A stretch of 64,000 bases of DNA from Fratercula arctica (Eukaryota > Chordata > Aves > Charadriiformes > Alcidae): assembly GCA_947846985.1 (NCBI GenBank), contig CANTUZ010000002.1, positions 13,623,587 through 13,687,586 on the forward strand, written 5' to 3'. Each line of letters begins with the position of its first letter. The stretch's first letter is position 1. Shown here piece by piece: positions 49,689 through 61,251 of the stretch. The notes beneath the pieces are model-generated. The model was not told where the DNA came from and ran no database searches. It was given only the letters and a program-made list of their open reading frames with translations. The position numbers and the translations under genes are program-made.

Positions 49689-50024
49689 CATAGAATCCTA
49701 GAATCACAGACCCATTCCAACCCCCTGCCATGGGCAGGGACATTTTTCACTAGATCAGGCTCCTCAAAGCCCCATCCAACCCGACCTTGAACACCTCCAG
49801 GGATGGGGCAGCCACAGCTTCTCTGGGCAACATGTTCCAGTGTCTCATCACTCTGATAGTAAAGAATTTCTTCCTTAAACCTAATCTAAATCTACCCTTT
49901 TCTAGTTTAAAACCATTACCCCTTGTCCTATCACTAGACCCTAGTAAAACGTCTCTCTCCATCTTTCTTATAAGCCCTCTTTAAGTATTGAAAGGCTGCA
50001 ATAAGGTCTCCCCGGAGCCTTCTT
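49689..50024 (-). mobile_element. CR1 3' end, about 335 bp, minus strand
   Basis: On the minus strand it encodes the CR1 ORF2 C-terminus ([40 protein letters not shown]) and ends with the 3' untranslated region. Compared with the 44.6-kb copy, about 40 bases are missing at about 49710-49715, where GGGTTGGAA runs almost directly into the GTGATTCTAGGATTCTATGA tail, skipping the GATGATCTTTACGGTCCC segment. It forms an inverted pair with 44592-44918. Confidence 0.95.
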
Positions 50025-50058
50025 TTAATTAATACTAGGGAAGATTATAACAAAAAGT

Positions 50059-50082
50059 TATTCAGAAAGGTATTCAGAAAGG
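50059..50082 (+). repeat. 12-bp perfect tandem duplication
   Basis: TATTCAGAAAGG occurs twice in direct succession (50059-50070 and 50071-50082), just outside the CR1 5' truncation point. Confidence 0.9.
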
Positions 50083-50120
50083 TTACCAAAACCAAGCATG
50101 GTGGCAGAAGAAATGTTGTG

Positions 50121-50153
50121 ACAGTAACTGTACAGTAACTGCACAGTAACTGC
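50121..50153 (+). repeat. three 11-bp tandem units
   Basis: ACAGTAACTGT is followed by two exact ACAGTAACTGC units, a small minisatellite 38 bases from the 12-bp duplication. Confidence 0.92.
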
Positions 50154-52494
50154 ACATTTAAGGCAAGAATAACTTTGACTGTTTGAATGCACTATTTGAA
50201 TTATGATTTAAGAGAAGCTAGCCATGGTAATGAGCTACATGTCACTGCATGACCTCAGTCACATTCAAAGTCCATGCAAGCAAATGAAGCAATATTACAC
50301 AATAAAAGATGAAATAAAGATTATTATAATGTCATTATAGTATGTCATTCTTTCATCAAAGTGGCCAGGATTTCACCAGCTGAATTCATTCTATATCCCT
50401 CTCACTAATGCACAAGGAATAAATACAATTTGCATAAAGGTTGCATAGCACAGCTTGGTAAACAACTTGGTTACCAAATAACATCCCATTTAAGTCAATG
50501 CCAAAACTTGTATTACCCAAAGTAAATTACTGCAGGTCTCCAAAATAGCCTATACTGTAGTCACCTTTCACGGCTGGATATTATTCTAAGCTAAATTCTA
50601 TGTTGCTGTGAAATTAGGTTGGACTTACCCAAGCTGGATAGTTTAAAGCTATCTTGGGTGTCTTTTTATTACAATATAGTCATCCTGAGTGATGTAGCTC
50701 ACAGATTTAGACTCTAAATTTAGAGGTTTACCTGCAAGCTAAGTTCCCATTACAATCAATAGAGATGTAATCAGATAAATTTAGTGAGAACTAGAGATCT
50801 ATTCAGTCAACCTAAAATAGACAGTTACTTTTGGATAATTATTTTAGGCTATCCATAGAATTTTCCTCAGCAAAATATAAGCACAGCATTGCCTGTGCTG
50901 TGCAGTCTCAGGACCCTTAGTTGGGTGATTGCTGATACAACTCCGGTAGCATCACCGTTATCTAGGCTTTGAAACTTCAGTCTTTGTCAATTGAAATACT
51001 ACTTTCTTAATTTATTCTCTTGATTTCATTGCCACATAGAGCACTAGAAAGAATCAAGTACACAATGGTTATTCATTTCAATCTCAGTTTGAAACCTCAG
51101 ACTTGAAGCTCAGTTTATGCACAGGATATCAAGAGAAAGAAAATAAAAAACTAGGGAGATATAACACTCTCTCTTGACTAAAGGTTAGTTTCCACTAGGT
51201 GAGACATACTTTCCTAAAACATTTGGTGCATAAACCAAAGCCTAACATTTAAGCTATTCCTTTACTCTCCTGTAGAAAACAATTCCCTCTTAGTCTTTCA
51301 AAACAGACCAGGCCGCTCCATACTTATTTTCAGGCTACTAGGCTGGTCATAGCAAACAGCTGCATGTGTTTCATTGACAAAGTTCTTGTTGTACAGAAGG
51401 AGACTAAGAGATGGAAGAACAGTAAAATGGAATCAGAAGCTAAATTGATAGGAAAGAAAATGAAGCTACAATCCAAAATAAAGATTTAAGGACTTGCTCA
51501 GAACACACAAATTAGTGATACCATCTTGTCTCTTCACACATTTTTTTGGCCCAGGAAAATGATGCAGAGATAATGGAAGTCACGGTCACAGTAGTAATGG
51601 TATTAATATGCCCTGCTGTATGTGTGACTTATGTACATCATGAAGATTAAGTTAGATCTACCACAATCGACCACCGGTGTGTATATATACATGCAGCCGT
51701 CTGTATTAAACATGTCTAGATGTTGCTATAACACTGCGTTACCATTCTATGGATCCCTTAGACATTCCAATAAAGAATGTCTTCTCTTGTGAAAAACTTC
51801 TCTCTCTTTCTATCTCCTTTGACACCTCCCCAGCTGTTAGTATAGTAGCACATGTACAGCATACCATGGGCAAATTCTCTGTACAAATCTGTACTCTGTG
51901 GAAGACTATGCAGACCTCTGTAGATCTGTAGCATCATCTATTGCACAAAACAAAGTGTTAGTTGGCAAAGCTATACCAACGCATACTCCAGACAGACAAA
52001 AAAAAAAAGTTACCTGGTAGCTTTAAAATGGTTTCTATAATGCAGCTTATAGATGGTGTGTGAATCTTTTGATCTACTTGTTCATTTTAAATAACAGATG
52101 GCATCAAATGCAAGTTTCCATGAAACCAATGGTACAGAAATTTGTAGACACTGATAGGTGAATTAGTTTCTAAATTTTATCTGTCAGAAAAGTTTGGAAT
52201 GACTATTTGGTAGTCAGGGAGATTAAGTCATAAAAATTCTTATCCGGAGAACAGAACCTACTAACCCATAGCAAGAGTTTCAAAATTTATGCCAAACAGA
52301 GGTGAAAATTTACATACCATGCAAACCATTTTTATGTGAAATCTTAGAAGAATAATTAGGTATTTTCTATTAAAATTTATCATTGTCTAATATTACACAT
52401 ATACGTTACAGTTTAAAATAATGTACATTTTTCTTATATTAATATACCTATAAATAGTTTCTAGGTGATAATTTATTATGGATAGTACATTTTG
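50154..52494. other. unique non-coding DNA
   Basis: No gene or named repeat recognised. Only chance-length open frames are present. Confidence 0.6.
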
Positions 52495-52847
52495 CAGAAT
52501 CTCAGAATCACAGTATAGTTGTGGTTGGTGGGGACCTCTCATGAGTGTGTAGACCAACGCTGCTACTCATCAGAGGGTCAGACAGAGCAGGTTGCTCAGG
52601 ACTATGTCCAGACAGCTTTTGAATATCTCCAATGATGGAGACTCCACCATGTCCTTGGGCACCTTGTGCCGGTGCTCAGTCACCTTCACAGCGAAAAAGT
52701 GTTTCCTGATGTTCAGAGGGAACCTCTTGTGTTTCAGCTGGTGCCCATTGCCTTTGGTCCTGTCACTGGGCCTGCTTCCATTTTCTTTAAATTCTCCCTT
52801 CAGGCATTTATGTACATTGATAGGATTCCCCCTGAGCCTGCCTTACT
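52495..52847 (-). mobile_element. CR1 3' end, older subfamily, minus strand
   Basis: Starts with CAGAATCTCAGAATCACAG, a diverged CR1 terminal repeat in antisense. It continues through ORF2 C-terminal sequence in antisense, such as TTTCCTGATGTTCAGAGGGA and TGGTGCCCATTGCC, to CCCCCTGAGCCTGCC. It is more diverged than the 44.6- and 49.7-kb copies, and its tail differs (CTCAGAAT rather than CATAGAAT), pointing to another CR1 subfamily. 5'-truncated. Confidence 0.9.
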
Positions 52848-54741
52848 GAATTGAATTCTACTTAATATTAGTGTCTAAAAGTTAAACTTCTAGTCTAAGC
52901 AAGCCATATAGACTCCAAGTATTTAGACCTACTTTTCCCTGTTAATGTGTTTCCTCAGCAGGTCAAAAGCTAAAAAGCTGAAATGAGAATCTAAACAGAA
53001 AATAGTGACTGAGCACTTTATACAGGCTTACAGCATTTAGGAATGGTAAATGCTTGTCAATATTGATTTTGGAAGCAAAAAAAAATCATTCCTATAAATG
53101 CAGTAAGTCTATAATAAGATCAGTTTAAAAGAAAACCAATTTTGATAGTAGGTTTAAAGGCTACCGGAACCAACAGACCAAAATCTGTTTTCAATAAGAA
53201 GGAGGGAAAAATCTTACTTTGCTAGAATTTCTTTCTACATATTACAAGAAAATTAGTTAGAGAAATGGCAAGTTATCAAGTGATTATAAGTTAGCAGGTG
53301 ATTATCAGGCAGCGAGTTACACCCAGCTAAGTCATATGCACATTTCTCTGATTGCATTTGAGGCAGCATATTGTGCATATGATTGCCTGCCAACGATTCC
53401 ACCGGCAGAAGGATCATGTCCCAATTTGCTTCAGAGGGCTGCCAACAGGATGACAATCTATCCTTGTGTTTTAGCATTGACTAGATTAGCCTGCCACTAC
53501 AGAAAGGCATTTGACTACCTATGTACAAATCATTTACAATGCATTTTAAGCCACATTTATATATGTTATATATTTTATCTCCCTGATTCATTCCTGCAGT
53601 TTCTCCTTGTTAGAAATCATGGCAGCATTTTGCCTCCATCAGGGAGAGCAGGTGAACAGATTTAGCCGTTCTATGCACCTGCATTAATGCTAAATCAGCT
53701 CTCATGAATTGTGCATGAGATCCAATATGTTATAGTCATTAACTCTGGCACAAAGTAAAAAAGCTTCTTTAGACAAGACTTTCTCTTACCATGTCAGGCC
53801 AGAAATAAAAAATACAGAAGGTAGAGAATCACACCCTAAAGATTTTTAAATTCACTTGTACTAAAGAAGGAACATTTTTAAATTAGAAAACATCAATTGC
53901 AGGAGAAAGGAAGAAAAGATGAAACCGTGACATATAAGCATTACCTGTGGTTAGTTTAATATATAATTTGCTCGGTTGTCCATGATCCATAACAGTAACT
54001 GAAGTTTTAGAGTACATTTATATCCATTACAGGAAGAATAAGCCTCATAACCTACATTCATTTCCTTAGTCCACTAATTGTGTTTTCTCCCTGAAAAATG
54101 TTAATGTTGCCATTAAATGAGAAAGAGTCCATCAGAGCTGCGGCCGGTCTACTTTTCTCTTCAGGGCCATAAACTGCTGTAGCTCAGTTTAGTGCTTCCC
54201 TCTAGCGTCCGCATACATGACATACACTGACTCTTTAAAACCAGTGGGTACGAATTAAGTTAGGTTAATTTTCAGTGATAGTTATATACTCATTTTACTC
54301 AATATCTCCCACTGAGGCTCCAGGTGAAGATCATATAGGATCAGTTTCATAGATTAAATTCTTCACCCACCAAATTGTAATGTAATATTTTTTGCTTTTC
54401 ATATCTCAGTTATTATATCAAAATTTAACCACTATTAACCCCTTCTCTTTGTTTTTAAATAATTTTGCTTCCTTTGTTTTTTTTTTTTTTTACTACATTT
54501 TATTTTGGTGATGACAGCCAGACAGGTGACTTCTTCTCCCTTAATTCTTTTAGGCTAAGTTTGCAGAGATCATTTAGTGTGCAGTTATAGGAACAATTAA
54601 CATCATAGACAACTTACTTTATATAGCACAGCTAAGTGGTCAGATCATTAAACAGCCACACTAACCAAAGGAGTGGACTGATTTTCATTTCTCCTGATTG
54701 ATTATCTCCACAGGCAAATCTGTATCGTTCAGTTTCAGGGG

Positions 54742-54772
<31 letters not shown>

Positions 54773-56934
54773 AAAAAAAAAAAAACAAAAAAAAACAAAC
54801 CAACAAACCTTGTTTCAGTTTATTGAATCAAGCTGGACTGATTCATTTTGAGTCAGTTACATAACAAAATTATTTGCTCTTGTTTTATCTAAATTTTAGT
54901 TGGAAGTTCCATGTCCCACTTTTTCCTATGCTTATTAACATCTTTTCTTCAGCATCATGAAACTCAGAATGATATCTGTGTGCGTTATTTCAGCTGTCAT
55001 TCTCCAGAAAGATTAGCCACCAGAGCCAATCTGGAAGCACGGTTTATAGCATCTCAAAGGCAGTTTGCTGATAGAGCGATGTAATCGATTCATGTATTTT
55101 GCAACTGTTTTCTCGAATCTACTCAAATGCATTGGCTCTCCAACAAGATGAAATATATTCTGAATCAGATCAACAAAGTCAAAGCAAATTATTACATTTA
55201 CATGTTCCCTTTAGAAAATAAAAACTATCTGGAAATTAATATTTTTCTTTTTGAACAGAACATTTCAACTGTGTGACATTATCATTTTCAGTTGCAAAAT
55301 TTGCTTTGGCAAAAGACACTTGTGCCCTTGAATACTACAATACTCTGTGTAGCTATACTTTTGTATTAATGATTACTTAGCCTCCCAGGAGTTTTCAGCC
55401 AGCACACTGAGGTTCTTTAGATCATAGTGCTCCTTGATATTAGCACTCAAAGTCTACAGACACCAAGTTTGTGATGAATGTGAGTATGTGTGGATTTGTG
55501 CGTGAGAAAGAGAAAGAGAGAGAGAATGTCTTTGAAAATCTGACTTGCCTTTAGGTAACACATTTCTGACTTATTGGCCTTTCCTGTTTCTTTGTGTACT
55601 AGTCTGGGAATTTTATGAAGTCAGTATTTTCCTGTACTTGCTGAAATAGCAATGTTTCAGAGCTTCATAAAACACAAATGCCTTTGCAACTGAAAAATGG
55701 TAAAAATTGGTATAAGAGGCAAGGAATTTCAAGTCCCAGTTCAAGTATCTGAGTTTTATCTGCTCAAGGGTATGATGCTGTGAGAGATGGAGGGAATAAG
55801 GGGAAAAGAGAGTTTACAACTTCAGGAAAGATTTTGCTTCTTAATGATTCAACTGTGTTTTAGAAATACCACTGCAGGCTTAAAAGGATTAGAAACAGAA
55901 TTTTTGCAGGACTAATTTCAGTTACCTTTATAAACATGATTTTTTAATCTACAGCACAGTGCCAGATGTGCTAGATGAAAGGCTAGAAAAAAACTACCGC
56001 TCTTTTTGTATGGCTATTTTTTGTTTGGCTGGTTGGTTGGTTGGTGTTTTTTTTTGTGGTTTTCTTTTTTAAAAGCATCACTTCTTTCTTCTTCACTTCA
56101 GAAAATTGGGCTTATGTGATTGTATCATGTGCCAGTCCATCTGTGTATGTGGCAGTCCTCTGAGAATCATTTCAAGCTAATTTCAAACACGTTGGGTAGG
56201 GAGAAGAGGCCTAAAAAATATAAAGAGCTTGCAAACTTTATAAAAAATAGGTGGCTTGAAAAGGGAGAGAGAAAAATTGAATATCCCTCTAGAAGGAAAG
56301 ACTTCTATGTGTGAGATCACGAACTCAAAATATATCAGCAAACAATCCACATATGTAACACAGAGCTAAAGACAGCACGTATGCCTAGACATTGCCTAGA
56401 CAGTAGCTGTAGGATATGTGGGCACCTAGAGGTACAGCAGAAACTGGAGTTAGTACAGAACATGGCCAAGAAAGTGTCTTTAAAGTGTCATGGAAGAGCT
56501 CAGAGTAATTATGAGAAAGAAAATGCAAAAATCTGTAGAAGCTCATGTTTCCTTAAATCCATCGCTCTTGGAAAAACTCAATAGCAATTTGATAATTTCA
56601 GAGGAAGGCTCGATGGACCATTCAGCTTCTAGTGTAATTCACTGCTTTCTTAACTGAACTAAGTGGAGGTTTTTCCATTGTCTTGAGAAAAAGAAAAAAA
56701 AAAAAAAAAAGGAATGCACCATACTAAGTCTCATGAAGTCCATTACACAAGAATAGATTCACCAGTCATTACTCATATTGTCCTTTACATGGAGCTGTGA
56801 AATTTCCTTCCCCTAGCAATGCCTGTGCAATCAGGGACACGAGAAAGCACAAGCAGTACAGCTCTTCTGAAAGTGAAAAGAACATAAGCAGAGAGATCTG
56901 TGTGGGGGAAGAAGGGGTTTACTGCTTTACGTGG
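52848..56934. other. unique non-coding DNA
   Basis: No coding signal. Long homopolymers lie at 54477-54491 (T), 54742-54807 (A) and 56694-56710 (A), and a GA-rich run at about 55505-55527. Segments at 53.3-53.7 and 55.0-55.3 kb have balanced, low-repeat composition like conserved non-coding elements, but this cannot be shown from one sequence. Confidence 0.5.
54742..54807 (+). repeat. poly(A) run of 30 then AAAAC-type units
   Basis: Thirty A followed by CAAAAA-type repeats to about 54807. The upstream sequence has no SINE or processed-gene body that I recognise. Confidence 0.95.
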
Positions 56935-57062
56935 GATGTAGAACCTGGGTTCAGTTTACACGTGACTTTGGACAAGTCACAAGTCTCTAGGTATCTGCTT
57001 CCTTTAGAATGGCAGCCAATTACACTCTTGCAGTATCTTTAAGGAGCCATGATTAAGATACT
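56935..57062 (+). mobile_element. MIR-type SINE fragment
   Basis: Word order follows MIR in sense orientation: GAACCTGGGTTCAGTTT, then GTGACTTTGGACAAGTCAC, then TCTCTAGGTATCTGCTTCC and TTTAGAATGG at the place of the TCAGTTTCCTCATCTGTAAAATGG segment, and finally a CATGATTAAGATAC end similar to GAGGATTAAATGAGTTAATAC. This includes the conserved MIR core and is clearer than the 27.7-kb fragment. Confidence 0.7.
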
Positions 57063-57709
57063 CATCCCTAAAATCAAAATAACAGCATTTCTTTCCATTA
57101 CAGGAATTATGTAAAATAAAATGCATTGATGATGATGAAGCAATCAGATATTGCCGTAATCAGTACCTTAAATTGTATTTGGGATGGTTGATGTAGCCAC
57201 TCCAGAGGCAAGCAACAAAGAACTGTGAAAGAAGTTCTCTGTAAAAAAAAAAAAATAAATAATAAAAAAAAAATTAAAGGCACTGTTGGGTTTCCTGAAG
57301 CAGGAGGTGACCTGAGTCTCAGTTTCACACTCTACATGCTTGCAAAGAAAGCCATTATATCCCATTTTCCTGCTGATAAGTGTCTGATTTCCTGTGTTCC
57401 CTTCTTGTTGCAGTAGAACCTAACTCCAGTTCTCCCAAGCTGTACTGACATTTACACAAAGCACTACCTTTGTGTAAATGTGCCCTGCTGGCTTCTACGC
57501 ACCCAGAGGCCAGTTCAGAGCTGGGCACACACTGAATGCCTGGCAAGCACATGTGGGCTGGGTGGTCACCTGGCAGGCTAAGAAGGACACATACTTTTGT
57601 TCTCCCTATAGAATCCTTTTCTCACTGGTATTATCAATACTCTTCTCTCTTGTCATGTTTCTGAATTTCTAACCTTCAAGTTGAAATACAAAAGTCAGTA
57701 AGGGAAAGC
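57063..57709. other. unique DNA with A-rich run and hairpin
   Basis: An A-rich run with single T interruptions (57242-57276) and a perfect hairpin at 57448-57481 are the only features. Open frames are under 75 codons. Confidence 0.5.
57448..57481. other. perfect 14-bp stem, 6-nt loop hairpin
   Basis: The arm ACATTTACACAAAG (57448-57461), loop CACTAC and arm CTTTGTGTAAATGT (57468-57481) are exact reverse complements. There is no T run after it and no coding gene beside it, so a terminator role is not indicated. The stem is too short to be a typical microRNA precursor on its own. Confidence 0.9.
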
Positions 57710-57767
57710 TAGTAAGCTTTAAGGTCCGTTCCAACTCTAACCATTCTACGATTCTATGATTCTATGA
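57710..57767 (+). mobile_element. very short CR1 3' tail, about 58 bp
   Basis: CTAGTAAGCTTTAAGGTCCG, then TTCCAACTCTAACCATTCTA, then the CR1 terminal repeat CGATTCTATGATTCTATGA. Only the last bases of the 3' untranslated region remain, an extreme 5' truncation. Confidence 0.85.
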
Positions 57768-58159
57768 ACAGCAGTTTTTCTACTTGAACCGGTTGCTATG
57801 CACAACTAGTTTTATTTTTGCTTATCTTTCAATGGTACAATCCTAGTTTTTCTATAGATAGAGTACTAAGTAATTCTTCTGTGTAGAGTGAAATATTTAC
57901 TGCTCTAGCATAATGATGTATTGGTAGAGCAGCACAGGGATGGTATGACAGCAGGAATGCCATGGGATGCGGTGTAGAGGAGTACAGGCATAGGGATGGT
58001 AAGAAAAAGGCCACAGGGTAGCACTGCAGACCTCAGGGATGTAGACAATTCATCAATGGTCAGTTAAAGAAATGGACATATGGAGCTGGACAAAACTGGT
58101 TTTAGGGGTCACAAAGAGAGTGAAGAAAAAGCATCTAATATCTAGAACAGTTCACATAC
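57768..58159. other. short decayed direct repeats
   Basis: CAGGGATGGTATGACAGC (57936) and CATAGGGATGGTAAG (57989) are imperfect copies of one word within a GC-richer patch. No gene or transposon is recognised. Confidence 0.35.
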
Positions 58160-58615
58160 AAAATTTGGAAGTAATAGGATGTTGCAGACATTAACAAAGA
58201 ACAGGCTGCAAATCTGCATCAGAAAACATGAAAACAGCTCAAAGTGAACCCAGAGTGAAGAAGAAACCATCAACGTGACACTTCCTTGGCAAAGGGTAAA
58301 AACCCCCACCATCAACATCACTCCTCCCAGCACAGAACATGGGACACTGAAACTTTCTGCAAAGCCCTGCTCCCTGACTTCTTTGTGAGAAAGACTGGAC
58401 CCATTGATCCAGGACCCAGATGGGCAGTGGATGGGTGTGCACAACAATTTAAAGCATATTATTATTACTGAGTCTTATTTGTAGTAATACTATTTTATTT
58501 TCCTCCTTTTTTTCTGCATTAATTAGATATAACAATTCTTTTGATTATTCTGTTGAGATTTCAATTATACCAACAATAAATTCTTGGCTTTACTTATAAG
58601 GGGTGCTTCTTTTTT
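58160..58615 (+). repeat. possible LTR-like segment, unclassified
   Basis: A GC-balanced left half (CTTTCTGCAAAGCCCTGCTC, TGGACCCATTGATCCAGGAC) passes into an AT-rich right half with an AATAAA signal at about 58574-58580. This layout is reminiscent of avian ERV LTRs. I could not define TG...CA ends or a target-site duplication, and there is no second copy in the window. Tentative. Confidence 0.22.
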
Positions 58616-59689
58616 GCATTACAGGGTTTTGAATTTAGCAGAATGACAGAAAAACGAGTACAACGATTACATAAACTCTGTTTCTTTAGATGCCTGGGTT
58701 AGAATTGAAATCCAATTGCATCAACAGAGTAGAATCCACTCTCTTTTATCTTTTTTTTTTTTTTTGTCTTGATATAGCTGTCTGCTACTTAAGTCTTTTG
58801 TCAAAAATTACAAGAGCTAAGCCTTCCTTTCACAGCATCAGTGCGGATACTTTTACATCAACAATCTAAATAGCAGCACTAATTCAGCAACAGAATAAGA
58901 GGCTGGTGAGTTATTGTAATTTATTTATAACTGAATTAAGGGAGATTTACTTCAGAACGTAAGAGAAACTTTCATACAAAAAGAATAGTTGAGATGGGAA
59001 TAGATTAGATGTAGAGGTTGTAGAAAAGCTTTGTAATTTGAGCTTTTTAATTACAAGTTAACCAGGCTACTACAAATGAATAGTTCAAATGGAGTCAAGC
59101 CCGAGTTGGGGCAGCAGAATGGAACAGATGGCCTCCTCAGTCCTCTTCCAGCTCTATTACCTCAGATAACTCTATATATAATGTATTAACATTTATTTCC
59201 TAGTTCACATTTTTCCCTTTGTTGCTGTGTCTCAGACTAAGGATAGAAGTTTCTTCATTTTGCAGCACAGAATGCAAAAGAACATGCAAAACTACAGCAC
59301 CAGACACAGGAACTACCTCACTGAGTGAAAAGCAGCAGCTAATGCTTAAATCAGCCAACTGCCCCTGGATGTATAATTTCTTCATTTCGTTTCACAAGAC
59401 CTGATGGACTGTAGAATTTTTATGATTTCTTTGAGGCTCTGAGGATCCTCATTGTAAATGATGACACAGAGAAAGAATTGTCAGGGAGTTTCTTCTGCAG
59501 TGCATGTATGGCTGAAAGGCACAATGGAAGGTTATCTGGATTGTAAGGGTATCTGGTTCAGGAAGGTATTTAGTTAATGGCTATTTAGCATAAGAGACAA
59601 AGACAAGGAACAGAAAAAGCTATAAATGAAAGACAGAGGTAAACAAACCCTAACAAGCAGCAGATAACCGAGACAATAGCAAAGACCAG
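58616..59689. other. unique non-coding DNA, possible CR1 scrap
   Basis: A T run lies at 58751-58765. At about 59114-59160, GAACAGATGGCCTCCTCAG and TCTTCCAGCTCTATTACCTC loosely follow the CR1 3' phrase TAGATGACCTCCTGAGGTCCCTTCCAGCCCTAT; too weak to annotate separately. Confidence 0.4.
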
Positions 59690-60200
59690 AACTCTCACTG
59701 CCTGATGGGCCATTCAGGACCCATCTGTTCAGCCACTGAAAGGGCCAGCTAGCACTTTGTAACTGGTACGAAGAAAAACACCATGATCAAGGGTCTCATA
59801 GAAATGACCATACTTTTTATGGGATATTTGAGGAGGCGTGTGAGTCTGCATGAGACTTATTATGGGGCATTTTGAGGGGATTCCTCAAAGGACAAAGGTA
59901 GTGGCAGGGATCAAGGTGGATTGGGGAAGAGCAGGCATGGAAAACTGAAGAGCGGGAGGGACTAAAAGGTGGCAGGTCACAGGTAAGCAGGCTGCAGGTG
60001 AGTACTGTTGTGTGGCCAAGCCTGTAACCTGGCCTCTCCATTAAACTCTATTTCTACCTATTTTCTGTGCAAGTGTGCTCTCTATTCTGTGTATGCTTGC
60101 GTATGTGTGTGTACATGCTCTGCTACCGAACTTCAGGCTCAATCACCCAGGAAATATAGGGTCAGCATCTGGACAGGCCTAAGGACTGAGCACTTGACAG
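59690..60200 (+). repeat. possible LTR-like segment, unclassified
   Basis: Contains AGAACTCTCACTGCCTGATG, GGCCATTCAGGACCC, then CTCTCCATTAAACTC with an ATTAAA signal (about 60040), then GTGCAAGTGTGCTCTC and a TGTGTG-rich stretch, ending near GACAGGCCTAAGGACTGAG. A polyadenylation signal in a GC-balanced block followed by a short U5-like part suggests an LTR. Ends and family cannot be fixed from this window. Confidence 0.22.
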
Positions 60201-61251
60201 CATGAATGGAAGAATTCCAGTGACGGATCCAGCATATTTAGAATTTAACTGTACTGGTGAAACAGCAAAAAACAGTCACAAAATGTCTAAGCATCCTATA
60301 GGCCTCACATTAGTCTCTTCCTGCACTGAACATAAGCACCAGTGCAGTCAAAATACAGTATACAAAGCAACTCGTAGAGAGTTACTAAAATTACACATAA
60401 ATCAATAAAATGATGTTATATACTTCAGGTTTATGGCTATAACTTTAGTATCTCCACAGGCTCTACTTTGATCTGATTAAAAAAGGTTTGACATAATATA
60501 AGAAAATACTCAAAATACGCCCAGTAAAGCTATGAGAATAGGTTGTTGCCTAGACAACTTGACCCACCTGCAGTGCTAAAACCAAACACTGAGCCTTTCA
60601 CGGGTGGAAGAGGCGTGACCAACATAAATTCTTAGGGCCTCCTTTTACAATTGACACTTAAAATGTAGGTTCTGGTTTTCAAACATGATAACATGTGACC
60701 AGCGGGTAGATAAAGTAGTTGTTTTTATATTTTATTTATAGAACTGATAGCTTTTCTTTGAGAATTTTTTGATGCTATAAATTATATTTCCCTAGTACAA
60801 CACCCTTTGTTTTCTGTTTTCAAATTTTCAATTTGTCCTAAGGAAAAATCCTAAACACTCTTTCTACAAGTTACATGCTATTTTGAAGTTCAGTATTTTG
60901 AACTTTACTTTTTTTGAAGACTGAAAAGCCAAACATTTATGTGAGAACAAAATACTCATCCAGGAACAAAAGACTCATACAAACATAAAATGCGCATTAT
61001 AAGGTATAAGGGTTCCCTCTGCTGGAATTTTATATTATTCCAGTCCTGAGATAAAATGCACACAAATGTAGTGTAGTTCACTGTCAAACTGTAGTTCGCA
61101 GTCAAACACTGTGTAGTTCAAACTATTTCTGAAGCATGCAAAGAAATTAATACTTCTGCTAGTCTAAGAAGTATACACAGAATGCACTTCAAACTACTCA
61201 AAATCTTAATCCCAGATGGATTTTCAACATTATGATGCTAAACGTGATAAG
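60201..61251. other. unique non-coding DNA
   Basis: No gene. A small cluster of diverged GTAGTTCACTGTCAAACT-like repeats lies at 61071-61126 (three partial copies). Confidence 0.5.

Noticed and set aside
59095..59165. CR1 3' end fragment
   Set aside because: Only two short phrases match loosely and the terminal repeat is missing; too weak to annotate.
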